Source: Streptomyces sp. Je 1-369 (GTDB lineage Bacteria > Actinomycetota > Actinomycetes > Streptomycetales > Streptomycetaceae). Taken from it: 64,000 bases of DNA. A program made the translations under genes and the position numbers. The notes beneath the pieces are model-generated. The model did no database searches, was not told the origin of the DNA, and saw nothing but the letters and a program-made list of their open reading frames with translations. Below, piece by piece: positions 12,119 to 22,547 of this stretch (within the stretch, counting starts at the first letter, position 1; the number at the start of each line of letters is the position of its first letter). Location: assembly GCF_026810505.1 (NCBI RefSeq), contig NZ_CP101750.1:1703448-1767447 (forward strand), read 5' to 3'.

Positions 12119-12889
12119 GTGACAGGCTCGGAAGTATCCCCTTCGTTCCGGCTCGCCTACGTCCCGGGGGTGACGCCCGCCAAATGGGTGCGTATCTGGA
12201 ACGAGCGGCTGCCCGACGTCCCGCTGACTCTCCTCACCGCGGCCGCGGCCGAGGCGCCCGACGTGCTGCGCGCGGGTGGCGCCGACGCCGGTTTCGTACG
12301 GCTGCCCATTGACCGTACGGACCTCAGCGCGATCCCCCTCTACACCGAGACGACGGTCGTCGTGATCCCCAAGGATCATGTCGTGGCCGCGGTCGACGAG
12401 GTGGCCGTCGACGATCTCGCCGACGAGGTCGTGTTCCACCCGCTCGACGAGACGCTGGAGTGGGAGCGGCGCCCGGGCCGGCCCGCGTACGAGCGTCCCG
12501 CGACGACCGAGGACGCGGTGGAACTGGTGGCGGCGGGGGTGGGCGTCCTGGTCGTACCGCAGTCGCTGGCCCGCCTGTACCACCGCAAGGACCTCACCTA
12601 CCGTCCGGTGACGGACGCCCCGGAGTCGCGCGTCGCCCTGGCGTGGCCGGAGGCCGAGACCACGGATCTGGTCGAGGACTTCATCGGGATCGTCCGCGGC
12701 CGGACGGTCAACAGCTCCCGGGGCCGCGCCCAGACCCCGCCGAAGGGCAAGGGCACGGACAAGGACGTGGTCAGGGCGAAGGCGGCACTGGCGAAGCGGA
12801 AGCCGGGCGCGTCCGGGAAGCCGAAGGGCAAGGGTGGCCGCCCCACCGGCGGCGCCCCGAAGCGCGGCAAGCCCCGCCGCCGCTCCTAG
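12119..12889 (+). CDS. LysR-type effector-binding protein without a DNA-binding domain
   Basis: A 256-residue protein starting at GTG 12119. Residues 10-200 match the LysR substrate-binding fold (FRLAYVPGVTPAKWVRIWNE, then AGFVRLPID and GVGVLVVPQSLARLY). The usual N-terminal helix-turn-helix is missing; the reading frame begins directly with the binding domain. The last 55 residues form a Lys/Arg/Gly/Pro-rich tail that could bind nucleic acid. No Shine-Dalgarno is seen; TAGCCT lies six bases before the GTG, so translation is probably leaderless. The partner gene is the divergent DUF5997. Alternatives are a degraded regulator or a periplasmic-type binding protein, but there is no signal peptide. 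Confidence 0.8.
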   Translation: MTGSEVSPSFRLAYVPGVTPAKWVRIWNERLPDVPLTLLTAAAAEAPDVLRAGGADAGFVRLPIDRTDLSAIPLYTETTVVVIPKDHVVAAVDEVAVDDLADEVVFHPLDETLEWERRPGRPAYERPATTEDAVELVAAGVGVLVVPQSLARLYHRKDLTYRPVTDAPESRVALAWPEAETTDLVEDFIGIVRGRTVNSSRGRAQTPPKGKGTDKDVVRAKAALAKRKPGASGKPKGKGGRPTGGAPKRGKPRRRS

Positions 12890-12917
12890 CGCTTCCCGCC
12901 CGGGCACCCGACACAAC

Positions 12918-12952
12918 GAGGGGCCTCCCGCCGGTACGGCGGGAGGCCCCTC
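12918..12952. terminator. Bidirectional terminator between the LysR-like gene and icd
   Basis: A perfect 15-bp stem, GAGGGGCCTCCCGCC and its complement GGCGGGAGGCCCCTC, with loop GGTAC. It is followed by TCTT on the plus strand and lies between two convergent genes, so it can serve both. No long U-tract, as is usual in streptomycetes. Confidence 0.85.
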
Positions 12953-13001
12953 TTGGTACTGCGCTACGGCGACGTGTGCAATGTGTGCACCACGTGCAAC
13001 G

Positions 13002-15348
<2,347 letters not shown>

Positions 15349-15350
<2 letters not shown>

Positions 15351-15936
15351 GACTGAACAGGAAGCCGGGCTGCGGGCCCGGCTGGTGGACGTGGGCGTCG
15401 AGCTCGTGGCGACGCAAGGGGTGCAGGCGTTGACCCTGCGGGAGATCGCGCGCAGGGCGGGCGTCTCGCACGGCGCGCCCCGGCGCTACTTCCCCACGCA
15501 CGTGTCGCTGCTCTCCGCCATCGCGCGGCGCGGCTTCGGGGAGCTGGGCGGCGAGGTGGCGAAGGCGGTGGGCGACGGTCCTGACGACGGCGCCCGCGCG
15601 CGGCTGCGTGCCCTGAGCCGCGCCTACCTCGACTTCGCCGTGACCCACCGCGGCATGTTCGAGCTGATGTTCCGCCACGACCTGCTGGAGAGCAACGAGC
15701 TCGGTCTCCGGGAGACCAGCCTCCCCCTCTTCGACGTCCTGACCGGTCTGGTCGCCGAGGCCCGCCCCGCGTCGGGCGCCGGGGCGCGGGTCGTCGCGGG
15801 CGCGCTGTGGGCGAACCTGCACGGGATCGCGCAGCTGTGGGGGTGGGGCAGCCTGCGGCTGGCGACGGGCGAGGACGACGTGGAGGCGCTGCTCGCGGCC
15901 GCGCTGGACGCACACCTCGGGCCGGAGGCCTCATGA
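15349..15936 (+). CDS. TetR family transcriptional regulator of the adjacent MFS gene
   Basis: A 195-residue one-component repressor. The N-terminal helix-turn-helix is clear (LREIARRAGVSHGAPRRYFPT, about residues 26-46), and the C-terminal part resembles the WHG-domain group (MFELMFRHDL). I use ATG 15349, the predicted transcript start; GTG 15343 lies within the operator and would add two residues. Its stop overlaps the ATG of the MFS gene as ATGA, so regulator and pump are one operon. Ligand-induced release from the paired operators should switch on both genes. Confidence 0.93.
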
Positions 15937-17402
15937 CCGCGAGAACCGTCAGCGCTCCGGCCCTACCGGCTACGGAGGTCCGGACCACGGGAACCCAACG
16001 CCGCCTCACCCTCGCCTGCAGCGTCCTCGGCGCCATGATCGTCGCGCTCGACGGCACCGCCCTGACCGTCGTCCAGCCCGCTCTGCAACGCGATCTGGAC
16101 GCCTCGTTCGCGCAGGTGCAGTGGACGAGCACCGGCTATCTGATCGCCGTGGCGAGCCTGCTCGTCTTCGCCGGGCGGCTGGGCGACCGGTACGGGCACG
16201 GGCGGCTCTTCGCCGTCGGGACGCTCGGCTTCGCGGCCGCGTCGGCGGGCGTCGGCCTCGCGTCCGGCATCGGCTGGGTGATCGCGCTGCGCGTGGCCCA
16301 GGGCGTCTTCGGGGCGCTGTTGCAGCCCGCGACGCTCGGGATGCTGCGGGCCGCGTTCCCGCCGGACCGGCTCGGGATGCCGATCGCTCTGCGGATGAGC
16401 GCGATCGGCCTGGCGGCGGCCACGGGGCCGCTGGTCGGCGGGGCGCTCGCCACGCATCTGGGCTGGCGCTCGGTGTTCTGCCTGAGTGTGGTGCCGGCGG
16501 TGGTGATCGGCGTACTGGCGCTGGTGGTGCGTGTCCCGGCAGCGCCCCGGCGGGCCCCCGCTCCCGGTCTCGACGTGCCCGGCGCGGGGCTGCTCGCGCT
16601 GACGCTGGCCTGCCTGGTGCACACCCTCGTCACGGTGCCGGAGCAGGGGTGGGCGGCGGCCACGGTGGCGGGCCTCGCGGTGGCGGCCGTCGCGGGCGGC
16701 GCGTTCGTACGGCACGAGCGGCGTGCCGCGAGCCCGCTGGTGCCGCCGCGCCTGCTCCGCGCGGCCGGGGTCGGTTCCGCGCTCGGCATCCTCCTCGCGG
16801 CGTCCGCGGCGATGTTCGGGGCGCTCTTCGTCGGTACGTACTTCCTTCAGGACGTCCTCGGTCTCGACCCGCTGGACTGTGCGCTGAGGGCGCTGCCGCT
16901 CGCCGTGATGATGGTGGTGTGCGCGCCGCTCGCGGCGGTGGTGCTGCGCAGGCAGGGGCCGCGTCGGACACTCACGGCGGCGATGACGGTGCTCGCCGCC
17001 GGGATCCTGGCCCTGTCGCGGCTGGACGCGGGGTCGGGGCCGGTGGCGACGGGGGCCGGGTTCCTACTGGTGGGGGCGGGGTTCGGGACGGTGATGGTGG
17101 CCGCGACGGCGGTCGTCGTACGCCATGCTCCGGTGGCCGACGCGGGGGTGGCCGGGGGCCTCCAGCAGACGGCGATGAACGTGGGCCCCACGGTGGGTAT
17201 CGCGGTGGCGACGACCTTGATGACGGCCCTCGCGCCCCACACGGGGGGACGCGGCTCCCGGTGGCCGGACGCCGCGTTCCTCTCCGCGATGCCCCCCACG
17301 CTCACGACACTGGCGGCGGTGGCCGCGCTGGGCGCCCTGGCGGCGACACGACTGCCGCGACGGAACGCGGCACGCCCCGAGGGTGTAGGGGCTGGGGCGT
17401 AG
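15933..17402 (+). CDS. MFS drug efflux transporter (DHA2, 14-helix type)
   Basis: A 489-residue proton-driven exporter of the DHA2 family in the cytoplasmic membrane. The sequence shows the family motifs: LDGTALTVVQPALQRDL in helix 1, GRLGDRYG (motif A) between helices 2 and 3, and a motif-C-like glycine-rich helix 5 (GLAAATGPLVGGAL). About 14 hydrophobic segments are visible. Translation is coupled to the TetR gene by ATGA. The final residues GVGAGA and the stop codon come from the first units of a 14-bp tandem repeat, so the C-terminus has probably been altered by repeat expansion. The substrate is unknown; antibiotic or self-metabolite export is likely. Confidence 0.92.
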   Translation: MTARTVSAPALPATEVRTTGTQRRLTLACSVLGAMIVALDGTALTVVQPALQRDLDASFAQVQWTSTGYLIAVASLLVFAGRLGDRYGHGRLFAVGTLGFAAASAGVGLASGIGWVIALRVAQGVFGALLQPATLGMLRAAFPPDRLGMPIALRMSAIGLAAATGPLVGGALATHLGWRSVFCLSVVPAVVIGVLALVVRVPAAPRRAPAPGLDVPGAGLLALTLACLVHTLVTVPEQGWAAATVAGLAVAAVAGGAFVRHERRAASPLVPPRLLRAAGVGSALGILLAASAAMFGALFVGTYFLQDVLGLDPLDCALRALPLAVMMVVCAPLAAVVLRRQGPRRTLTAAMTVLAAGILALSRLDAGSGPVATGAGFLLVGAGFGTVMVAATAVVVRHAPVADAGVAGGLQQTAMNVGPTVGIAVATTLMTALAPHTGGRGSRWPDAAFLSAMPPTLTTLAAVAALGALAATRLPRRNAARPEGVGAGA

Positions 17403-17440
17403 GGGCTGGGGCGTAGGGGCTGGGGCGCAGGGGCTGGGGC
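17385..17440. repeat. 14-bp tandem repeat, four copies, spanning the MFS stop
   Basis: Units of GTAGGGGCTGGGGC at 17385, 17399 and 17413, then GCAGGGGCTGGGGC at 17427 and a degenerate partial copy after. Each GTAG unit carries an in-frame TAG for the MFS frame, and the stop at 17400-17402 is one of these. The strand is G-rich (runs of four) and could form a G-quadruplex. Confidence 0.85.
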
Positions 17441-17485
17441 GCAGGGGGCGAGCTCCTGGGACCCGGGCCGGGCAGGCCCGCGTCG

Positions 17486-18706
17486 TCACGCCGCCGCGGC
17501 CAGCGTCTCGTCCACCATTCGTAGCACCGCTCGCGCCTGCCGGTCGTGTGTCTCGGCGCTGTCGAGGCGCAGTGTGAAGGCCGCGCCGGTCACCGACGTC
17601 GCGCCGTCCGGGGTTACTCCGCCCTCGCTGACGCAGCCCAGGCTCGTACCGCCGTGGAACCAGATGCCGTCGTCGCGGCCGGCGAGGGGGCGGCAGGCGA
17701 TGCCGAGGCCGTAGCGGACGCCGTCGGCCGGGACCCAGTCCCGCACCGGCACCGTCGACTTCATCGCCGCCAGCTGGGCCGGGCGCAGCAGCCGGCCGCC
17801 CAGCAGCGCGCGCAGGAACACGCCGTGGTCGTGCGTCGTCGAAATGAGGCAGCCGTCCGCTCCCCCGCCGTAGCCGAGGGTGGTGTCGACGGGGCGGGTC
17901 TCCTCCGGGAAGTACGTGTAGCCCGTCGCCGTCGGTTGCGGCACGTACGGCGAGCTGCCGGGCATGAACGTATGGCGCAGGCCGAGCGGTTCGATGATCC
18001 GCTCGTGGACCTCCTGGGCCCAGGGGTGCCCGGTGACCGCCTCGACGAGCATCCCGGCCACGACGTAATTGGTGTTGGAGTATCCCCAGCGCCGCTCCTC
18101 CGCCGGGTCGCCCGCGTCGGGCAGCCACTGCGGGGGTCCGGCGAGGGCCGCCGCCAGCTGCTCCTTCGGCGTCTGCGAACGGAAGCGGTTGCGCCGGTAC
18201 GCGTCGGGGGTGAAGTCGCCGCTCTCCGCCGTGATGTAGTCGTTGAGCCCGCTGGTCTGCCGCAGCAGGTTGGTGACGGTGATCCGGCGCCCGTCGTTGC
18301 CGTGCCCGCGGATCGCACCGGGCAGCCACCGTTCCACGGTGTCCGTCAGTCTCAGCCGTCCCTCTCCGACCAGCTGGAGGACGACGGTCGCCGTGTACGT
18401 CTTGGTGTCGCTGCCGATGCGGTAGTACGCGCCCCACGGCACCGGGCCCTTCGCGGGGTCGCCGAGATCGGCGACCCCGGCGCGTGCGGTGGTGCGGCCG
18501 CGCGCGTCCCGCACCTCGGCGAGGACACCGCTGGCGCCGGTGGCACGGATGGCGTCGACGCCGCGCTGGAGGGCGCGTCCGCGTGGGCCGCGAGGGGTAC
18601 GTGGGGTACGCGGAGTGGCCGAGGCGGGGGTCGCGGTCGCGGCCGTTCCCGCGAGAAGTGCCGCCGCGGCCGCCGTGAGGCCGGTACGCCTGCTGATGTC
18701 GGTCAT
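17486..18706 (-). CDS. Exported serine hydrolase (beta-lactamase / D-Ala-D-Ala carboxypeptidase fold)
   Basis: A 406-residue class C-type serine hydrolase. The N-terminus (residues 1-31) has a twin Arg before a hydrophobic Ala/Thr stretch ending ASA, consistent with a Tat or Sec signal. Catalytic motifs are SDTK (S99-K102), YSN (209-211) and HGG (351-353), the last replacing the KTG of true penicillin-binding enzymes, as in DD-peptidase/esterase relatives. Start ATG 18706 has GGAGAAG upstream and overlaps the stop of the upstream peptidase gene as ATGA, so the two form an operon. It may act on D-amino-acid peptides or esters; beta-lactam resistance is not implied. Confidence 0.88.
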   Translation of the reverse strand: MTDISRRTGLTAAAAALLAGTAATATPASATPRTPRTPRGPRGRALQRGVDAIRATGASGVLAEVRDARGRTTARAGVADLGDPAKGPVPWGAYYRIGSDTKTYTATVVLQLVGEGRLRLTDTVERWLPGAIRGHGNDGRRITVTNLLRQTSGLNDYITAESGDFTPDAYRRNRFRSQTPKEQLAAALAGPPQWLPDAGDPAEERRWGYSNTNYVVAGMLVEAVTGHPWAQEVHERIIEPLGLRHTFMPGSSPYVPQPTATGYTYFPEETRPVDTTLGYGGGADGCLISTTHDHGVFLRALLGGRLLRPAQLAAMKSTVPVRDWVPADGVRYGLGIACRPLAGRDDGIWFHGGTSLGCVSEGGVTPDGATSVTGAAFTLRLDSAETHDRQARAVLRMVDETLAAAA

Positions 18707-20238
18707 CGTGTCTTCTCCGTCTTCAGGTTCGGCTTCGCGTCCGGCTTCGCGCAGGTGACGTCCGCCGTGGGCAGCTTGCCGTCGCGCAGGTAGGTGTTCA
18801 CCGTGTTGTCGGCGCACGGGACCGGGGTGAGGCCGCTGTCGCCGCGCCCGTAGACGCCGTGGGAGCGGATGTCCGCCGTGACGAGGCGGGATCCCTTGAG
18901 CTTCTTGTGCAGGGCGAGTGCGCCGTCGTACGGCACGTTGTTGTCGTACTTGGCCTGGAGCAGCAGGACGGGCACGTCGTTGCGGATCTTCGTGCCGGGT
19001 TCGCGGGGCTCGGTCCCCCAGAACGCGCAGGGGGCGATCATGCCGTTGACGTACGGCCCGAAGACCGGCTGGGTGGCGCGGCTGCGCTGCATGTTCTTCC
19101 AGTACGTCTCGGGGTTCTTCGGCCAGCCGCCCGCAGGCCAGCCCCCGTCGCCGCACATGAAGATCGCGCCGCCCGCCATGCTGTCCGCCAGCTCGGGCGA
19201 CGAGAGGAGGTCGAGGAGTCCGCTCAGCGCGGGCCCCGGTTCGAATTCCTCGCCGGCGGCGGCCTTCTTCAAGTCGTCGACGACGCTGACGAGTTGCGGG
19301 TCGTTCTCCTCGTGCTGGACGAGCTGTTTGAAGAGCAGCCGCAGCAGCGGCGCGTTGAGGCGCACGTCCTTCACCGGGATGGGGTGCCGCTCGGCCTGTG
19401 CGAGCAGCTTCAGGACGTCGGAGCGCACGTGGCCACCGAGTCCATCGAGTCCGTCGAGTGCCGCCTCCGCGGGTGCGCCCGACCGCTGGAACAGTTCGTA
19501 CTGCGTGGCCGCCGGGTCGGTCGAGGAGTCAAGGACGATGCGGTCGCTCCGGCGCGGGAACAGCTGGGTGTAGACGGCGCCCAGGTCGGCGCCGTACGAG
19601 ATGCCGTAGTACGACAGCCTGGGCTCACCCAGGGCCGCGCGGATGGCGTCCATGTCGCGGGCGACGTTCCTGGTCGAGGCGTGCGGGAGCAACTCGGCGT
19701 TGTCGCCGTGCTCCTGGCACCTGCGTGCGGTGTCGCGCGCGGACCGCACCTGGTCCTCGAAGTCCCGGCGCGGGGTGGTGGACGGGGCAGGCGGCGCGGG
19801 CTGCGGGGCCTTGCCGCAGGTGACGGGGGTGCTCTCGCCGAGGAAGCGGGGGTCGAAGCCGATGAGGTCGTAGCGGTCGGCCACGTCCTTCAACGCGGGG
19901 CGCAGCGCGAGGGTGTGGGCGAGTCCCGTGCCGCCGGGCCCGCCGGGGTTGGAGAGCAGGATGCCGCGCCGTTCACCCGGCGACTTCGCCCTGATACGGG
20001 AGACGGCGATGTCGATCGTACGGCCGCGGGGGTCCGCGTAGTCGAGGGGTACGGCCACCTTCGCGCACTCCGCGCCCGCCTCGTTCAGCTCCTTCTGGCC
20101 GGCGGAGCAGGGCCCCCAACCGACCGATTGACGCTGGGCCTTGGGCGCCCCGGCCCCGGTGAGGTCCGCGGCGGCCCCGGGGCCCGCGAGCAACCCGACG
20201 AGGCCCAGGCCCGCGGTGACTGCTGACACGACGCGCAT
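18703..20238 (-). CDS. Secreted alpha/beta-hydrolase peptidase (tripeptidyl aminopeptidase-like)
   Basis: A 511-residue exported protein: signal peptide at 1-24 (LGLVGLLAGPGAAA), alpha/beta hydrolase core with NPGGPG (97-102) and the nucleophile elbow GISYG (S214), then a C-terminal TAP-like domain. This layout is that of the Streptomyces SlpD/E and TAP aminopeptidase family, which release peptides from protein N-termini outside the cell. The last stretch contains two cysteines (PCADN, VTCAKP) typical of the family. First gene of a two-gene operon with the serine hydrolase. Substrate specificity is not readable. Confidence 0.88.
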   Translation of the reverse strand: MRVVSAVTAGLGLVGLLAGPGAAADLTGAGAPKAQRQSVGWGPCSAGQKELNEAGAECAKVAVPLDYADPRGRTIDIAVSRIRAKSPGERRGILLSNPGGPGGTGLAHTLALRPALKDVADRYDLIGFDPRFLGESTPVTCGKAPQPAPPAPSTTPRRDFEDQVRSARDTARRCQEHGDNAELLPHASTRNVARDMDAIRAALGEPRLSYYGISYGADLGAVYTQLFPRRSDRIVLDSSTDPAATQYELFQRSGAPAEAALDGLDGLGGHVRSDVLKLLAQAERHPIPVKDVRLNAPLLRLLFKQLVQHEENDPQLVSVVDDLKKAAAGEEFEPGPALSGLLDLLSSPELADSMAGGAIFMCGDGGWPAGGWPKNPETYWKNMQRSRATQPVFGPYVNGMIAPCAFWGTEPREPGTKIRNDVPVLLLQAKYDNNVPYDGALALHKKLKGSRLVTADIRSHGVYGRGDSGLTPVPCADNTVNTYLRDGKLPTADVTCAKPDAKPNLKTEKTR

Positions 20239-20364
20239 CGTGCTCCTTGGTTCGGTGGGAAGGGATCACCACGTTAGGAACGCGCGCGCCGCCGGACCAT
20301 CGGGCTACCGGGCCGGACCACCCGGGGGAAAACCCCAGGGCCCGGCTCCCCTTACACCCTCCCC

Positions 20365-20395
20365 TTGACCTGGAGTCCGCTCCAACTCCTACTGT
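20365..20395 (+). promoter_or_regulatory. MerR-type promoter with 19-bp spacer
   Basis: TTGACC (20365-20370) and TACTGT (20390-20395) are separated by 19 bases instead of 17. The spacer contains TGGAG-TCCG-CTCCA, an inverted repeat. Overlong spacers with a central dyad are the hallmark of promoters twisted into activity by MerR-family activators such as SoxR. The transcript would start near 20402, 32 bases before the aldo/keto reductase ATG. No merR gene lies in this window. Confidence 0.75.
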
Positions 20396-20433
20396 CGTCA
20401 GCGATCACCGGGCACACCCCAGGAGGTACCACC

Positions 20434-21456
<1,023 letters not shown>

Positions 21457-21518
21457 ACAGTGGACAAGCAGGCAAGCCGCCCCGAACAGGTGCACAAGAA
21501 GACAAGTAGCCTGCACGC

Positions 21519-22019
21519 ATGACCGTGCCCCCGCCGTCGGACCTCACGTGCCACGCCGTCCCCGACACCCTCGCCCACCTCGCGGGCGCGTGGGACGTCG
21601 AACGCACCGTCCGCGACCTCACGGACGGCTCCGAGGGCCGCTTCACCGGTACGACGCTCTTCGCACCGCTGCCCGCCCCCGACACCGGCGGGCTCCTGCA
21701 CCACGAGTCCGGCACGTTCACCTGGCACGGCGTGCCGCGCCCCGCCGAGCGCACGCTCCGCTTCCTGCCCGGCGGCGAGCCGGGCACCGCGCGCGTGGAG
21801 TTCGCCGACGGCCGCTTCTTCCACGACCTCGACCTGCGCACGGGCCGCTGGACGACGGACCACCCCTGCGTGGACGACCTCTACCGCGGGGAATTCGAGG
21901 TGGTGGGCGCGGACCGCTGGCGCAGCCGGTGGCGGGTCGGCGGCCCCGCCAAGGACCTGCTCCTCGTCACGGAGTACCGACGCGCATCATCCACTCCTCG
22001 GGCGCCGGAAGCGCCGTGA
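21519..22019 (+). CDS. DUF6314 family protein
   Basis: A 166-residue protein that matches the actinobacterial DUF6314 pattern: LAGAWDVERTVRDL at the start, a central FLPGGEPGTARVEFADGRFFHDLDL block, and a C-terminal WRSRWRVGGPAKDLLLVTEYRR. It is probably a lipocalin-like beta-barrel by its alternating strands, but no function is known. It follows the aldo/keto reductase by 62 bases and may be cotranscribed. Its 3' end overlaps the convergent GNAT gene by 53 bases. Confidence 0.82.
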   Translation: MTVPPPSDLTCHAVPDTLAHLAGAWDVERTVRDLTDGSEGRFTGTTLFAPLPAPDTGGLLHHESGTFTWHGVPRPAERTLRFLPGGEPGTARVEFADGRFFHDLDLRTGRWTTDHPCVDDLYRGEFEVVGADRWRSRWRVGGPAKDLLLVTEYRRASSTPRAPEAP

Positions 22020-22407
22020 AGCCGACCTTCTCGTAGACCCCGTGCGCGTCACCCGTGGCGAGCAGTGTCCTGCGCAGCCCGAACGGCTCCAGGTGCGCGC
22101 AGACCGCGGTGACGAGCGCGACGCCGAGGCCCTTGCCGCGTACGTCCGGGGAGACGTACACGTCGCAGAGATAGGCGAACGTGGCACGGTCGGTCACCAC
22201 GCGCGCGTACGCGACCTGCTCGCCCGATGTCTCGTCGTACACACCGAAGTTGAGCGAACCGGCCATCGCCGCGTCGTGCTTCTCGCGAGGGCGTCCGAGG
22301 GCCCAGTACGCGTCGGTGGAGAGCCAGTGGTGCACACGGGCGACGTCGATGCGGGCGGCGTCGGTGGATATCTCGTAGCCGTCGGGGAGCGCGGTGCTTT
22401 CGGTCAT
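21967..22407 (-). CDS. GNAT family N-acetyltransferase
   Basis: A 146-residue acetyltransferase fold protein. The acetyl-CoA-binding motif A is visible in LCDVYVSPDVRGKGLGVAL (R/Q-x-x-G-x-G/A as RGKGLG), with motif B in the C-terminal YEKVGF. Close to the small GNATs that acetylate amines or antibiotics; the substrate is unknown. The start at ATG 22407 was preferred to an in-frame upstream codon at 22470 because the domain begins immediately after it. The 3' end overlaps DUF6314 tail-to-tail. Confidence 0.9.
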   Translation of the reverse strand: MTESTALPDGYEISTDAARIDVARVHHWLSTDAYWALGRPREKHDAAMAGSLNFGVYDETSGEQVAYARVVTDRATFAYLCDVYVSPDVRGKGLGVALVTAVCAHLEPFGLRRTLLATGDAHGVYEKVGFTALPAPEEWMMRVGTP

Positions 22408-22547
22408 GAGGGCGAGCCTCGCAGCGCCACTCGGCACAGTCGACCCTATTTCACCTGGTGGGACGGCCACTGAAGGGGACTTGACGAGCGCGACCTAGTA
22501 CATTCGCTTCCGCACACGAACAGTGAAGCAAGTATCGGGGGAAGCAC

